Source: Bacteroidaceae bacterium
GTDB lineage: Bacteria > Bacteroidota > Bacteroidia > Bacteroidales > Bacteroidaceae
Direction of reading: 5' to 3'
DNA length: 47,801 nt
Assembly (NCBI GenBank): GCA_030843315.1
Contig: JAUUPT010000030.1
Coordinates: 1 to 47,801 of the forward strand
Part shown: one piece after another, positions 17,405 to 25,708 of the stretch
Position numbering within the stretch: position 1 is the stretch's first letter
Layout of the letters: each line of letters opens with the position of its first letter
Notes under the pieces: generated by a model
Told to the model about the DNA's origin: nothing
The model's input: only the letters and a program-made list of their open reading frames with translations
Databases searched by the model: none
Program-made: the position numbers and the translations under genes

Positions 17405-19406
17405 TGTGCTCTTCTTCTTTCACTTCCTTTTCAGCTTCTTCGGCTCTCTTGGCTTCCGCTTCTTCTGCTTTCTTTAATTCGGCGGAAGTTTTATTGCTGA
17501 TAATCTCTTCGGAACGGGAAGCCCAAGGGCGCTTGCCAAAGATGTGTTCAACGTCTTCGGCAAAGATTACTTCCTTGTCAATCAGCAGTTGTGCCAACTG
17601 TTTGTGACCTTCCTGATGCTCGGAGAGTATCTGTTTGGCACGCGCGTACTGCTCGTTAACCATCTTCTTCACTTCTTCGTCAATCAGTTCCGCAGTCTTT
17701 TCGCTGTACGGACGGTTGAAAGAATATTCATCATTATTATAATAGCACAGATTTGGCAGTTGCTCACTCATGCCCAGGTAGGCAATCATGCCGTATGCCT
17801 GCTTCGTCACGCGTTCCAGGTCGTTCATGGCGCCGGTGGATATTCTGCCTAAGAACAAATCTTCGGCGGCACGTCCTCCCAGGGTGGCACACATTTCGTC
17901 CAGCATCTGCTCTTTAGTCGTGATCTGGCGCTCTTCCGGCAAGTACCAGGCGGCACCCAAAGCGCGTCCACGAGGCACGATGGTAACCTTGATCAACGGG
18001 TTGGCGTACTCCAACAGCCACGAGATACTGGCATGGCCTGCTTCGTGTATGGCAATGGAACGGCGTTCCGCTTCGGTGGTAATCTTGGTTTTCTTTTCCA
18101 ATCCGCCTACAATACGGTCTACCGCATCGAGGAAGTCCTGCTTGCCTACGAACTTTTTGCCGTGGCGTGCTGCTATCAGGGCAGCTTCGTTGCAGACGTT
18201 GGCAATATCCGCACCCGAGAAGCCCGGAGTCTGGCGTGCCAGCAGTTCTACATCTACTGTATCATCTATCTTGATGGGGCGCAAGTGTACGCCGAATACT
18301 TCTTTTCGTTCGTTCAGGTCGGGCAGGTCTACGTGTATCTGGCGGTCGAAACGTCCGGCGCGCAGCAAAGCTTTATCCAGCACGTCCACGCGGTTGGTGG
18401 CGGCAAGGATGATGACACCGCTGTTGGAGCCGAAGCCGTCCATTTCGGTCAGCAACTGGTTCAGGGTATTTTCACGCTCGTCGTTGCCACCCATAGCGGC
18501 AGCTTTGGCGCGGGCACGTCCCACAGCATCAATCTCGTCGATAAACACGATACAAGGCGCTTTCTCCTTAGCCTGGCGGAAGAGGTCGCGGACACGGGAT
18601 GCACCCACACCGACAAACATCTCCACAAAATCGGAACCTGCCAAAGAGAAGAATGGTACGTTCGCTTCTCCGGCCACAGCCTTTGCAAGCAAGGTCTTAC
18701 CGGTTCCCGGAGGGCCTACGAGCAAAGCACCCTTGGGTATTTTACCTCCCAAGTCAGTATATTTCTGCGGTTCCCGAAGGAACTCTACAATTTCTTCCAC
18801 TTCCTGCTTGGCTTCGGCAAGTCCGGCCACATCCTTGAAGGTAATCTTGATGGGAGAACCCTTCTCGAACAGTTGGGCTTTCGACTTACCTACGCTGAAG
18901 ATGCCTCCACCGCCGCCCATGCCTCCGCCACCACTCATGCGGCGGGACATGTATATCCAGAAACCGATGAGGAATGCAAAAGGAAGTATCTGCCAGAGGA
19001 TGGCGCCGAAATAATTCCGTTTCTTTTCGTAATTGATAGAACCGTCGAAGCGGGACTCGTCTCTTTCCTTCTGCATGAAGTTACCCAGGCTTTCGCGCGA
19101 GGGGGCTTCGGTAGTGATAAGAGGATTTTTGCCTACACGGCTGGAGTCCTGACGGAAGACATTTCCTACATATTGCGGCTTGATATAGGCTTCTACGGAG
19201 TTGTCGTCATAGCCGATAACTTTGTTTACATAGCCGTCGCGCACGTATTGCTGGAATTCGTCGTAAGAAATGTTCTTGGTTGCCGTACCATTTTCGTTGG
19301 TAAGGTATAGCCCCAGTAGCATCATAGCTATAATCATGTACAACCAGTTCAGGTTGAACTTGGGCATATTTACTTTAGTGGGCTTCTTATTGGTGTTATT
19401 GTCCAT
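17394..19406 (-). CDS. ftsH: ATP-dependent zinc metalloprotease FtsH
   Basis: A 670-residue inner-membrane AAA+ protease that degrades misfolded membrane proteins and regulators. TM1 is at about 20-36 and TM2 at about 137-154, with the periplasmic domain between. A Gly-rich linker precedes the AAA module: Walker A GPPGTGKT at 231-238, Walker B CIVFIDEID, and the second region of homology with ATNRVDVLD and the arginine-finger region GRFDRQ. The zinc site HEAGH is at 454-458. The C-terminal tail is strongly charged. It lies 9 bp after rsfS. Confidence 0.97.
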   Translation of the reverse strand: MDNNTNKKPTKVNMPKFNLNWLYMIIAMMLLGLYLTNENGTATKNISYDEFQQYVRDGYVNKVIGYDDNSVEAYIKPQYVGNVFRQDSSRVGKNPLITTEAPSRESLGNFMQKERDESRFDGSINYEKKRNYFGAILWQILPFAFLIGFWIYMSRRMSGGGGMGGGGGIFSVGKSKAQLFEKGSPIKITFKDVAGLAEAKQEVEEIVEFLREPQKYTDLGGKIPKGALLVGPPGTGKTLLAKAVAGEANVPFFSLAGSDFVEMFVGVGASRVRDLFRQAKEKAPCIVFIDEIDAVGRARAKAAAMGGNDERENTLNQLLTEMDGFGSNSGVIILAATNRVDVLDKALLRAGRFDRQIHVDLPDLNERKEVFGVHLRPIKIDDTVDVELLARQTPGFSGADIANVCNEAALIAARHGKKFVGKQDFLDAVDRIVGGLEKKTKITTEAERRSIAIHEAGHASISWLLEYANPLIKVTIVPRGRALGAAWYLPEERQITTKEQMLDEMCATLGGRAAEDLFLGRISTGAMNDLERVTKQAYGMIAYLGMSEQLPNLCYYNNDEYSFNRPYSEKTAELIDEEVKKMVNEQYARAKQILSEHQEGHKQLAQLLIDKEVIFAEDVEHIFGKRPWASRSEEIISNKTSAELKKAEEAEAKRAEEAEKEVKEEEHNEK

Positions 19407-19415
19407 ACGTCTAAT

Positions 19416-19775
19416 TTAATCGAGGTCGGGGATTTGAGTTAATTTGGCGTCTGCCCAAAGGTGTTCCAGGTTATAGAACTCCCTTGTTTCGGGAAGGAAT
19501 ACATGCACTAATACGTCCGAATAGTCCATAGCCACCCATTCGGCATTGCGCAAGCCGTCTATGGCAAAAGGCTTGGTATCAGCTCCTTTGCGCGTGAAGT
19601 CTCTCACGGAGTCGACAATGGCTGACACTTGACTGGGGGAATTACCTTGGCAAATGACGAAATAGTTGCATATTGTATCGCCTATTTTAGTAAGGTCTGC
19701 GATGACGATTTTCTTTCCTTTTTTATCTTGAATACCTTCTGTTATCTGTTGAATCAGTCTTTTCGTTTCGTTCAT
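19416..19775 (-). CDS. rsfS: Ribosome silencing factor RsfS
   Basis: A 119-residue member of the Iojap/RsfS family. These proteins bind ribosomal protein L14 (uL14) and block subunit joining in starved cells. Conserved segments are DLTKIGDTICNYFVICQGNS and WVAMDYSDVLVHVFLPETRE, ending in the usual YNLEHLW. It is the first gene of the rsfS-ftsH-cdsA operon. Confidence 0.93.
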   Translation of the reverse strand: MNETKRLIQQITEGIQDKKGKKIVIADLTKIGDTICNYFVICQGNSPSQVSAIVDSVRDFTRKGADTKPFAIDGLRNAEWVAMDYSDVLVHVFLPETREFYNLEHLWADAKLTQIPDLD

Positions 19776-19802
19776 TATATATTATTATATTAAAACAGTT
19801 GA

Positions 19803-19810
19803 CAAATATA
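19803..19810 (-). promoter_or_regulatory. Candidate -7 element for rsfS-ftsH-cdsA
   Basis: The minus strand reads TATATTTG, an exact TAnnTTTG match, about 28 bp before the rsfS ATG. A TTTG lies 16 bp upstream, closer than the usual 19-20 bp. Confidence 0.45.
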
Positions 19811-19931
19811 CGTTGATTTATCATATCAAACACGCAAAAGGGGAAAACTCTTTCAATTTTTGATTTTTTTTAGTTATATAATCCTTTGTCTTACGGTATC
19901 TTATCAGATTTTTAGGAAAAAAACATCCTAT

Positions 19932-19965
19932 TTTGTTTTGGTTTATAGAAATCTTTGTATCTTTG
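19932..19965 (+). promoter_or_regulatory. Candidate promoter for tRNA-Gln and purH-like gene
   Basis: TATCTTTG at 19958-19965 is an exact -7 match, with TTTG copies at 19932-19935 and 19937-19940 as possible -33 elements (22 or 17 bp spacing). The tRNA begins about 28 bp downstream. Confidence 0.5.
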
Positions 19966-19993
19966 CAACCGCAAAACAGAAATGACCTGTAAT

Positions 19994-20064
19994 TGGGCTA
20001 TGGTGTAATGGTAACACTACAGATTCTGGTCCTGTCATTCCTGGTTCGAATCCAGGTAGCCCAA
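19994..20064 (+). tRNA. tRNA-Gln (anticodon CUG)
   Basis: A 71-base cloverleaf. The acceptor stem is TGGGCTA (19994-20000) with TAGCCCA (20057-20063). The D stem GTGT pairs with ACAC, and the T arm is CCTGG-TTCGAAT-CCAGG. The anticodon loop TTCTGGT puts CTG at 20026-20028, reading the Gln codon CAG. The loop-closing pair of the anticodon stem is A-C (20023 with 20031) rather than Watson-Crick. The 3' CCA is not encoded. A terminator follows at once. Confidence 0.93.
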
Positions 20065-20068
20065 CAAA

Positions 20069-20105
20069 AAAGCCTTACTAAGATAACTTAGTAGGGCTTT
20101 TTCTG
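20069..20105 (+). terminator. Terminator after tRNA-Gln
   Basis: Stem AGCCTTACTAAG (20071-20082) pairs with CTTAGTAGGGCT (20087-20098) with one G-U pair, followed by a T run (20098-20102). It sits between the tRNA and the purH-like gene, so some read-through or a separate start is needed for the latter. Confidence 0.8.
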
Positions 20106-20134
20106 TTTTGCACATCATATCAAGTAAAAATACT

Positions 20135-21313
20135 ATGGCAAAAGAATTAGAATTGAAGTACGGCTGTAACCCCAATCAGAAGCCGGCCCGCATCTTTATG
20201 CAGGAAGGGGAATTGCCTATTGAAGTCCTGAATGGACGTCCGGGATACATTAACTTTATGGATGCACTGAACGGATGGCAGTTGGTGAAAGAATTGAAAG
20301 AGGCTACCGGTATGCCGGCGGCAACTTCGTTCAAACATGTCAGCCCGGCGGGTGCAGCAATTGGGCTGGAGTTGGACGACACGATGAAAAAGATTTATTT
20401 TGTTGATAACCTGCCGCTTTCTCCGCTTGCCAGTGCGTATGTACGTGCCCGTGGTGCCGACCGCATGTCGTCTTATGGCGACTTTATCGCTTTGAGTGAT
20501 GTTTGCGACGAAGCTACCGCCCGCTTCATCAATCGGGAAGTATCGGATGGAGTCATTGCTCCGGGGTATACGGAAGAGGCGCTCGAAATCTTGAAAAACA
20601 AGCGTAAGGGAACTTATAACGTCATTAAAATTAATCCGGCTTATAAGCCTGCCCCGATTGAACACAAGGATGTGTTTGGAGTAACTTTTGAGCAGGGACG
20701 CAATGAGATTAAACTGAACGGCGATGAACTGTTTGCCAATATCCCGACTCAGAACAAAGAATTCCCGGAGGCAGCCAAGCGCGACCTGATGATTGCACTC
20801 ATCACTTTGAAGTACACACAATCAAATTCGGTGTGCTATGTGAAAGACGGCCAGGCCATCGGCATCGGTGCCGGACAGCAAAGCCGCATCCACTGTACCC
20901 GCCTGGCAGGCAACAAGGCCGATATCTGGTACTTGCGCCAACACCCAAAGGTACTGAACTTGCCCTGGGTAGAGAAAATCCGTCGTGCCGACCGTGACAA
21001 TACGATTGATATCTATATCAGCGACGATCATGAGGATGTATTGGCTGAAGGCGTTTGGCAGCAATTCTTCACCGAAAAGCCGGAAGTGCTGACGCGTGAA
21101 GAGAAACGTGCCTGGCTGGATACACTGAAGGGTGTAGCTTTAGGGTCGGATGCTTTCTTCCCGTTCGGCGATAATATAGAGCGGGCGCATAAGAGCGGTG
21201 TGGAATATATTGCCCAGGCAGGAGGCTCTGTACGTGATGACCATGTGATTGAAACCTGTGATAAGTACGGCATTGCCATGACGTTTACAGGCATTCGCTT
21301 GTTCCATCATTAA
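20135..21313 (+). CDS. AICAR transformylase (stand-alone PurH C-terminal domain)
   Basis: A 392-residue phosphoribosylaminoimidazolecarboxamide formyltransferase, the penultimate step of IMP synthesis using 10-formyl-tetrahydrofolate. It starts directly with the transformylase domain (ELKYGCNPNQKPARIF). The catalytic Lys-His pair is K67-H68 in SFKHVSPAGAAIG. GAGQQSRIHCTRLAG and the C-terminal FTGIRLFHH are intact. The N-terminal IMP cyclohydrolase (MGS-like) domain found in fused PurH proteins of about 520 residues is absent, so cyclohydrolase activity must come from another gene. The ATG at 20135 is preferred over 20108, which lies closer to the terminator and lacks homology. Confidence 0.9.
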   Translation: MAKELELKYGCNPNQKPARIFMQEGELPIEVLNGRPGYINFMDALNGWQLVKELKEATGMPAATSFKHVSPAGAAIGLELDDTMKKIYFVDNLPLSPLASAYVRARGADRMSSYGDFIALSDVCDEATARFINREVSDGVIAPGYTEEALEILKNKRKGTYNVIKINPAYKPAPIEHKDVFGVTFEQGRNEIKLNGDELFANIPTQNKEFPEAAKRDLMIALITLKYTQSNSVCYVKDGQAIGIGAGQQSRIHCTRLAGNKADIWYLRQHPKVLNLPWVEKIRRADRDNTIDIYISDDHEDVLAEGVWQQFFTEKPEVLTREEKRAWLDTLKGVALGSDAFFPFGDNIERAHKSGVEYIAQAGGSVRDDHVIETCDKYGIAMTFTGIRLFHH

Positions 21314-21327
21314 TCTTCTCCACAAAA

Positions 21328-21400
21328 GAGGGTGCCCTTTTGGGAGCACCTCATAAAAAATCCGTCTCTATAAATTGCACCACAACTTATAGAGACGGAT
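21328..21400. terminator. Convergent terminators between purH-like and DUF349 genes
   Basis: A first stem of about 7 bp, GAGG-TGC type (21328-21352), is followed by A's. A second, perfect 14-bp inverted repeat pairs ATCCGTCTCTATAA (21360-21373) with TTATAGAGACGGAT (21387-21400), flanked by A and T runs, and would work in both directions. Confidence 0.85.
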
Positions 21401-21423
21401 TCCATTTTACTAAGTCTTCCTTG

Positions 21424-23277
21424 TTATCCTTCGTGTTTGATATTATCGTCAATCACTTTGATTTTTTCTTTCACAAGTTCGATATCAGCTTTCAGCTTTT
21501 CTACCTTACGGTTAATCTCCGTCAGCAAGCTGTTGCCCTTCTTGGAAGAGGCAGTCAGGAAGCCGAGGTTGTTTTCGTAAGTTTGCAGTTCGCTCTTCAT
21601 GTTTTCATAAGCGTGCATCAGCTTCTCGCGTTCGCGGTAGAGAGCCTGCGGGCTGCCTTCCTGGATAGAACTGATAGATGACTTGAAGTTGCTCAACTTC
21701 TTGTTCGAAGCATTGATGTTGAAGTGCTCGAACAATTTGTCTATCTGTCCGTGGTATTGCTTATAAATCTTATCTTTCTCTTTGAATGGCACGTGTCCGA
21801 TGCTGTTCCACTCTTTCATCAGGTCGCGCACCAGTTGAGTGGCTTCCTCGCTATCTGCATCTTCGCCTATGGCGCTCAACTTTTCAATGATGGCTTTCTT
21901 CTTTTCCAGATTCTCCTGTTCCACGCTCCGTTGTGAAGAGGTGGCCTTGTTCTTCTGCTCGAAGAAATAGTCACAGGCAGAGATAAAGCGTTTCCAGATG
22001 GCATCCGAGTACTTCTTGGCTACCGGGCCTACTGTTTTCCATTCCTTCTGCAACTTCACCAACTCGTCGGCAGTAGCTTTCCAATCGGTGCTGTCCTTCA
22101 AGGCTTCGGCCTTTTCGCAGAGGGCGCGTTTCTTTTCCAGGTTCTCGTTCATGCCTTCCTTCAGCGTTTTGAAGAACTCTCCTTTCTTGCGGAAGAACTC
22201 GTCGCAGGCCTTGCGGAAGCGCTCGAAGATCTTGACGTTCATCTTTTGCGGAGCAAAGCCGATGGTTTTCCATTTATTTTGCAGGGCAATGATTTCTTGC
22301 GTCTTGCTTTCCCAAGAGGTGAAGTTGGTCAGTTCGCTGTAGTCTATGGCTTCGATGATTTCGCAAATTACTGTCTTTTGGTCCAGATTGTTTTGCTCTA
22401 CTTCTTTCAGTGACTCGAAGTGTTGTTGGTGGCGGCGGTTCACGGTGGTAGAGGCTGCTTTGAAGCGTGCCCATACTTCGTCGCGAAGTTCTTTGGCTAC
22501 CGGTCCCGTATCGCGGAACTCCTGATGCAGCTTTTGCAGTTGGTGGAAAGCCGATACTACATCCGGTTCGTCTGCCAACTTTTCGGCAGCTTCGCAGAGG
22601 TGGTTCTTTATTTCCAGGTTCTTCTTGAAGTCGTATTCGCGGAACTCATTATTCAGCTTCAACAGGTCGTAGAACTTCTCGACGTATAGCTGGTAGTTCT
22701 TCCAAAGTTCGTTCACTTTGGCTTGTGGTACCAGTTTCACTTCGTTCCATTGCTGTTGCAGCTTCTTGAATTCTGTATAACTTTTATTGGCATCCTCGGG
22801 AGATTCCACCAATTCTTTCAGTTCTTCTATGATAGAAAGCTTGACTTGCAGGTTCATCTCCTTCTGCTTCTCCACTTCGGCAGTCAGGGCATTTCTTTTT
22901 TCTCGGATGACGGTCATGATATCCTTGAACTCCTCTTCCACGCTGTCGGTCTGTGGCACGAAGTCCTCTGCGGCACCCCCGTTTTCAATAAACAGTTTCT
23001 TGGCCGCTTCTTGTTCAGCATTGTGTATCTTGTAGAAAGCTTGCTTCAGACTGTCAATCTCCGGTTTGGCGATGTTCTCCACATCTGCGGCCACCTCTTT
23101 CAACTTGGCAAGGATTTCCTCTTTGGTGAACTTCTGAACAGGCTCTGCCGGCTTTTCTGAGGTAACATTTTCAGTAGGAGTTTCTGTTATTGCCGGTTCA
23201 GAGACCTCTGCTGCTTTCTTTTCTTCTTCTAATTCCACCGGCTTTTCGGGGAGATTAGTGTCATGAGTGTCCGTCAT
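21424..23277 (-). CDS. DUF349 repeat protein
   Basis: A 617-residue, highly charged and mainly helical protein. An acidic low-complexity N-terminus (residues 1-50) precedes five DUF349 units. Each has a Trp or Phe followed by a G-x-(V/A)-P-like turn and a W/I-x-x-(F/Y) helix: WNEVKLVPQ, FRDTGPVAK, WKTIGFAPQ, WKTVGPVAK and WNSIGHVPF. The C-terminal 100 residues look like coiled coil. No signal peptide is seen, so it is probably cytoplasmic. DUF349 proteins have no settled biochemical function. Confidence 0.85.
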   Translation of the reverse strand: MTDTHDTNLPEKPVELEEEKKAAEVSEPAITETPTENVTSEKPAEPVQKFTKEEILAKLKEVAADVENIAKPEIDSLKQAFYKIHNAEQEAAKKLFIENGGAAEDFVPQTDSVEEEFKDIMTVIREKRNALTAEVEKQKEMNLQVKLSIIEELKELVESPEDANKSYTEFKKLQQQWNEVKLVPQAKVNELWKNYQLYVEKFYDLLKLNNEFREYDFKKNLEIKNHLCEAAEKLADEPDVVSAFHQLQKLHQEFRDTGPVAKELRDEVWARFKAASTTVNRRHQQHFESLKEVEQNNLDQKTVICEIIEAIDYSELTNFTSWESKTQEIIALQNKWKTIGFAPQKMNVKIFERFRKACDEFFRKKGEFFKTLKEGMNENLEKKRALCEKAEALKDSTDWKATADELVKLQKEWKTVGPVAKKYSDAIWKRFISACDYFFEQKNKATSSQRSVEQENLEKKKAIIEKLSAIGEDADSEEATQLVRDLMKEWNSIGHVPFKEKDKIYKQYHGQIDKLFEHFNINASNKKLSNFKSSISSIQEGSPQALYREREKLMHAYENMKSELQTYENNLGFLTASSKKGNSLLTEINRKVEKLKADIELVKEKIKVIDDNIKHEG

Positions 23278-23395
23278 TGTATTTACTTTTTTAGAAACGG
23301 GATTCTCCCGTTCGGATTACATTAGGTTACAAATTAATGAAATAAAATGATTACTTCATACAATTTTACTTGATTTTTTTTCAATCGCCTTGTTT

Positions 23396-24742
23396 TTACG
23401 ACAGCAGTACGGTGATACCCATATAGAGCATCATGCCTATGATGTCGTTGGTAATGGCGATGAAAGGGCCGGTGGCAATGGCAGGGTCAACCTTCAGCTT
23501 TTCGAGGGTCATGGGCACCAGCGTTCCGAAGATGGAGGCAAACATGACTACTGCAAAGAGGCTGATGGATACGGAATACGTGACAGTGGCCGTACCGCCG
23601 AACCGGATGAAATTATAGATATATACCAGCAAGGAGATGATGGTTGCATTGATAAGTGCCACCACTGCTTCCTTGGCTACCTGCTTGAAAGTGTCTTTAG
23701 CGTCCAGCGAGCTGTTGGCAAGGCCTTGTACCACGATGGCCGAAGACTGGGTTCCCACGTTTCCACCCGTACCGCCAATCAGCGGGATGTAGAGTGCCAT
23801 TTCGGGATGGGCGGCAAAGGTGGCGTCGAAGTTGCCCAATATCATGGAGTTGCCAATACCGCCTATCATACCGATGAGCAGCCACGGCAGGCGGGCGGAG
23901 GTCTGGCGCATCACATTGTCGTCCGTTTCTACGTCCTGGGACAAACCGGATGCTAACTGGTAGTCGCGTTCGGACTGTTCGCGCACCTCGTCCATTACGT
24001 CATCCACGGTAATCTGACCAACCAGACGTCCGATGCTGTCGACCACGGGTACTGCCACCAAGTCGTACTTCTCAGTGATCTGTGCCACTTCGTCGATGGG
24101 CGTGTCTACATGGACGGAGATAGGATCTTTCTTCATCACATGTTTTACTTTGGAGACCGAGGGGGAGGTTATCATCTTCTTCAGCGGGAAGACGCCTTGC
24201 AGACGCTCTTCGTCGTCGACGACGTACACGTAATAGATTTCATCCAGCTTCTCGGCTTGCAGGCGCATTTCCTTCAGGCACTCCGGCATACTCCAGTTCT
24301 CGTTGACGGTTACCATTTCCGTACCCATCAAACCACCGGCGGTGTCTTCGTCGTATTTCAGCAAGTCTACGATATCGCCCGCCTGTTCGATGTCCTCGAT
24401 GTGCGAGAGAATTTCCTCCTGCTTATCTTCATCGAGTTCACGCATCAGGTCTACGGCATCGTCGGTGTCCATATAGTCCACGAAACGCTTGGCGATGGTT
24501 TCGGAAGGAAGGATTTCCAGGAACTCTTTTCGGACGTCCTCGTCCATTTCAACCAATACGTCTGCTGCCGTTTCGTTGTCGAGAAGACGGTATACGAAAC
24601 GGGCTTCTTCCGCATCGAGGTCATTGCACAACTCTGCAATATCCGCCGGGTGAAGGTCGGTCAAAAGCGACTTGACGTTTTCCGCGTCTTTCTGCTCGAT
24701 AAGGCTTTTGACGTTGTTTATGTATTCTTGGTCTATTTCCAT
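23396..24742 (-). CDS. mgtE: Magnesium transporter MgtE
   Basis: A 448-residue inner-membrane Mg2+ channel. Residues 1-130 form the MgtE N domain (helical, HPADIAELCNDLD), 135-255 hold two CBS domains (ISVHVDTPIDEV), and about 280-448 contain five membrane segments. The pore region has the signature GGTGGNVGTQSS, and DPAIATGPFIAITNDIIG carries the conserved ion-binding Asp. Cytosolic Mg2+ bound by the N and CBS domains closes the channel in the family. It lies 12 bp after ksgA. Confidence 0.95.
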   Translation of the reverse strand: MEIDQEYINNVKSLIEQKDAENVKSLLTDLHPADIAELCNDLDAEEARFVYRLLDNETAADVLVEMDEDVRKEFLEILPSETIAKRFVDYMDTDDAVDLMRELDEDKQEEILSHIEDIEQAGDIVDLLKYDEDTAGGLMGTEMVTVNENWSMPECLKEMRLQAEKLDEIYYVYVVDDEERLQGVFPLKKMITSPSVSKVKHVMKKDPISVHVDTPIDEVAQITEKYDLVAVPVVDSIGRLVGQITVDDVMDEVREQSERDYQLASGLSQDVETDDNVMRQTSARLPWLLIGMIGGIGNSMILGNFDATFAAHPEMALYIPLIGGTGGNVGTQSSAIVVQGLANSSLDAKDTFKQVAKEAVVALINATIISLLVYIYNFIRFGGTATVTYSVSISLFAVVMFASIFGTLVPMTLEKLKVDPAIATGPFIAITNDIIGMMLYMGITVLLS

Positions 24743-24754
24743 AGGACTTGGCTA

Positions 24755-25561
24755 TCAATTTCTTTGTCTTTCACTAATTTCCTTCAACGCTTTTTCCACC
24801 CCATTCGTTAGGTTTATGAATTCCTGTACCGAAAGCTGCTCCGGGCGTTTATTGAACAGAACATCTTCCGTCAGCGGGCAATCCTTGCCGAGTATCGGCT
24901 TTATGGAATTGCGCAGCGTCTTGCGGCGTTGGTTGAAGGTTGTTTTCACTACCTGCTTGAACAACTTCTCGTCACATCCCAATTCCTGCGTATCGTTGCG
25001 TGTCATGCGGATGACGGCGCTCTTCACCTTGGGAGGCGGATTGAATACATGTTCATGCACTGTGAAAAGATACTCTACCTTGTACCATGCCTGTATTAAC
25101 ACACTCAGTATGCCGTATGTTTTACTGCCCGGTCCGGCGGCAATACGCTCGGCAACCTCTTTCTGTATCATGCCCGTGCAGCAAGGTATCAGGTCTTTGT
25201 TATCCAGCATCTTGAAAAAGATCTGGCTGGATATGTTATAAGGATAGTTCCCCGTCAGCACAAAAGGCTGGCCGCTGAACAGTCGTTGCAGGTTCATCTT
25301 GAGGAAGTCGTCCTCAATGATGCAGTCTTCCAGTTGCGGATAGGACTCGCGCAAATAGGCTACCGACTCATAATCTACCTCTACCACCTTGACCATACGC
25401 TCTTTGGGCAGGAGGAACTGGGTCAGTACGCCCATGCCCGGACCTACTTCAAGTATCGGCAATCCGGGACAAGCGTCCACTGTGTCGGCAATGTCCTGCG
25501 CCACTTTCAGGTCCTTCAGGAAATGTTGGCCGAGAAACTTTTTGGGTTTAACTAATCTCAT
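24755..25561 (-). CDS. rsmA: 16S rRNA dimethyladenosine transferase
   Basis: A 268-residue KsgA/RsmA enzyme that dimethylates two adenosines in helix 45 of 16S rRNA as a late check on 30S assembly. Signatures are the N-terminal KKFLGQHFLKD, the SAM loop EVGPGMGVLT and the catalytic NYPYNIS (NLPY-type) motif. The C-terminal domain FNQRRKTLRNSIKPIL is typical. It is transcribed away from the membrane-protein gene at 25709 and leads into mgtE. Confidence 0.95.
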   Translation of the reverse strand: MRLVKPKKFLGQHFLKDLKVAQDIADTVDACPGLPILEVGPGMGVLTQFLLPKERMVKVVEVDYESVAYLRESYPQLEDCIIEDDFLKMNLQRLFSGQPFVLTGNYPYNISSQIFFKMLDNKDLIPCCTGMIQKEVAERIAAGPGSKTYGILSVLIQAWYKVEYLFTVHEHVFNPPPKVKSAVIRMTRNDTQELGCDEKLFKQVVKTTFNQRRKTLRNSIKPILGKDCPLTEDVLFNKRPEQLSVQEFINLTNGVEKALKEISERQRN

Positions 25562-25576
25562 GTATCAACTAAATCG

Positions 25577-25678
25577 TTACTTTTGCTCCGCAAATACAAA
25601 CTGCCCCTTCCGCATTAAAATAAACAAACTTATTTTGTATGCCTCTCGGTTTGCGCTATATTTGCGGAGCAAAGGTAA
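25577..25678. repeat. 20-bp inverted pair at divergent promoters
   Basis: TATTTGCGGAGCAAAGGTAA at 25659-25678 recurs, inverted with one mismatch, at 25577-25596. Each copy begins in a TTTG-type -7 element and extends through the predicted transcription start, one facing rsmA and the other facing the membrane-protein gene. Confidence 0.85.
25634..25664 (+). promoter_or_regulatory. Promoter for LPG-synthase-type gene
   Basis: TTTG (25634-25637), a 19-bp spacer and TATATTTG (25657-25664) make the best full match to the Bacteroides TTTG/TAnnTTTG consensus in the window. The ATG at 25709 is about 45 bp downstream. Confidence 0.75.
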
Positions 25679-25708
25679 TCCTTAATTTTGAAGAATGACG
25701 AATTCAAG

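Noticed and set aside
18033..19310. Long plus-strand open frame antisense to ftsH
   Set aside because: It lies wholly opposite a well-conserved gene and has no recognisable family pattern; GC-rich codons create such shadows.
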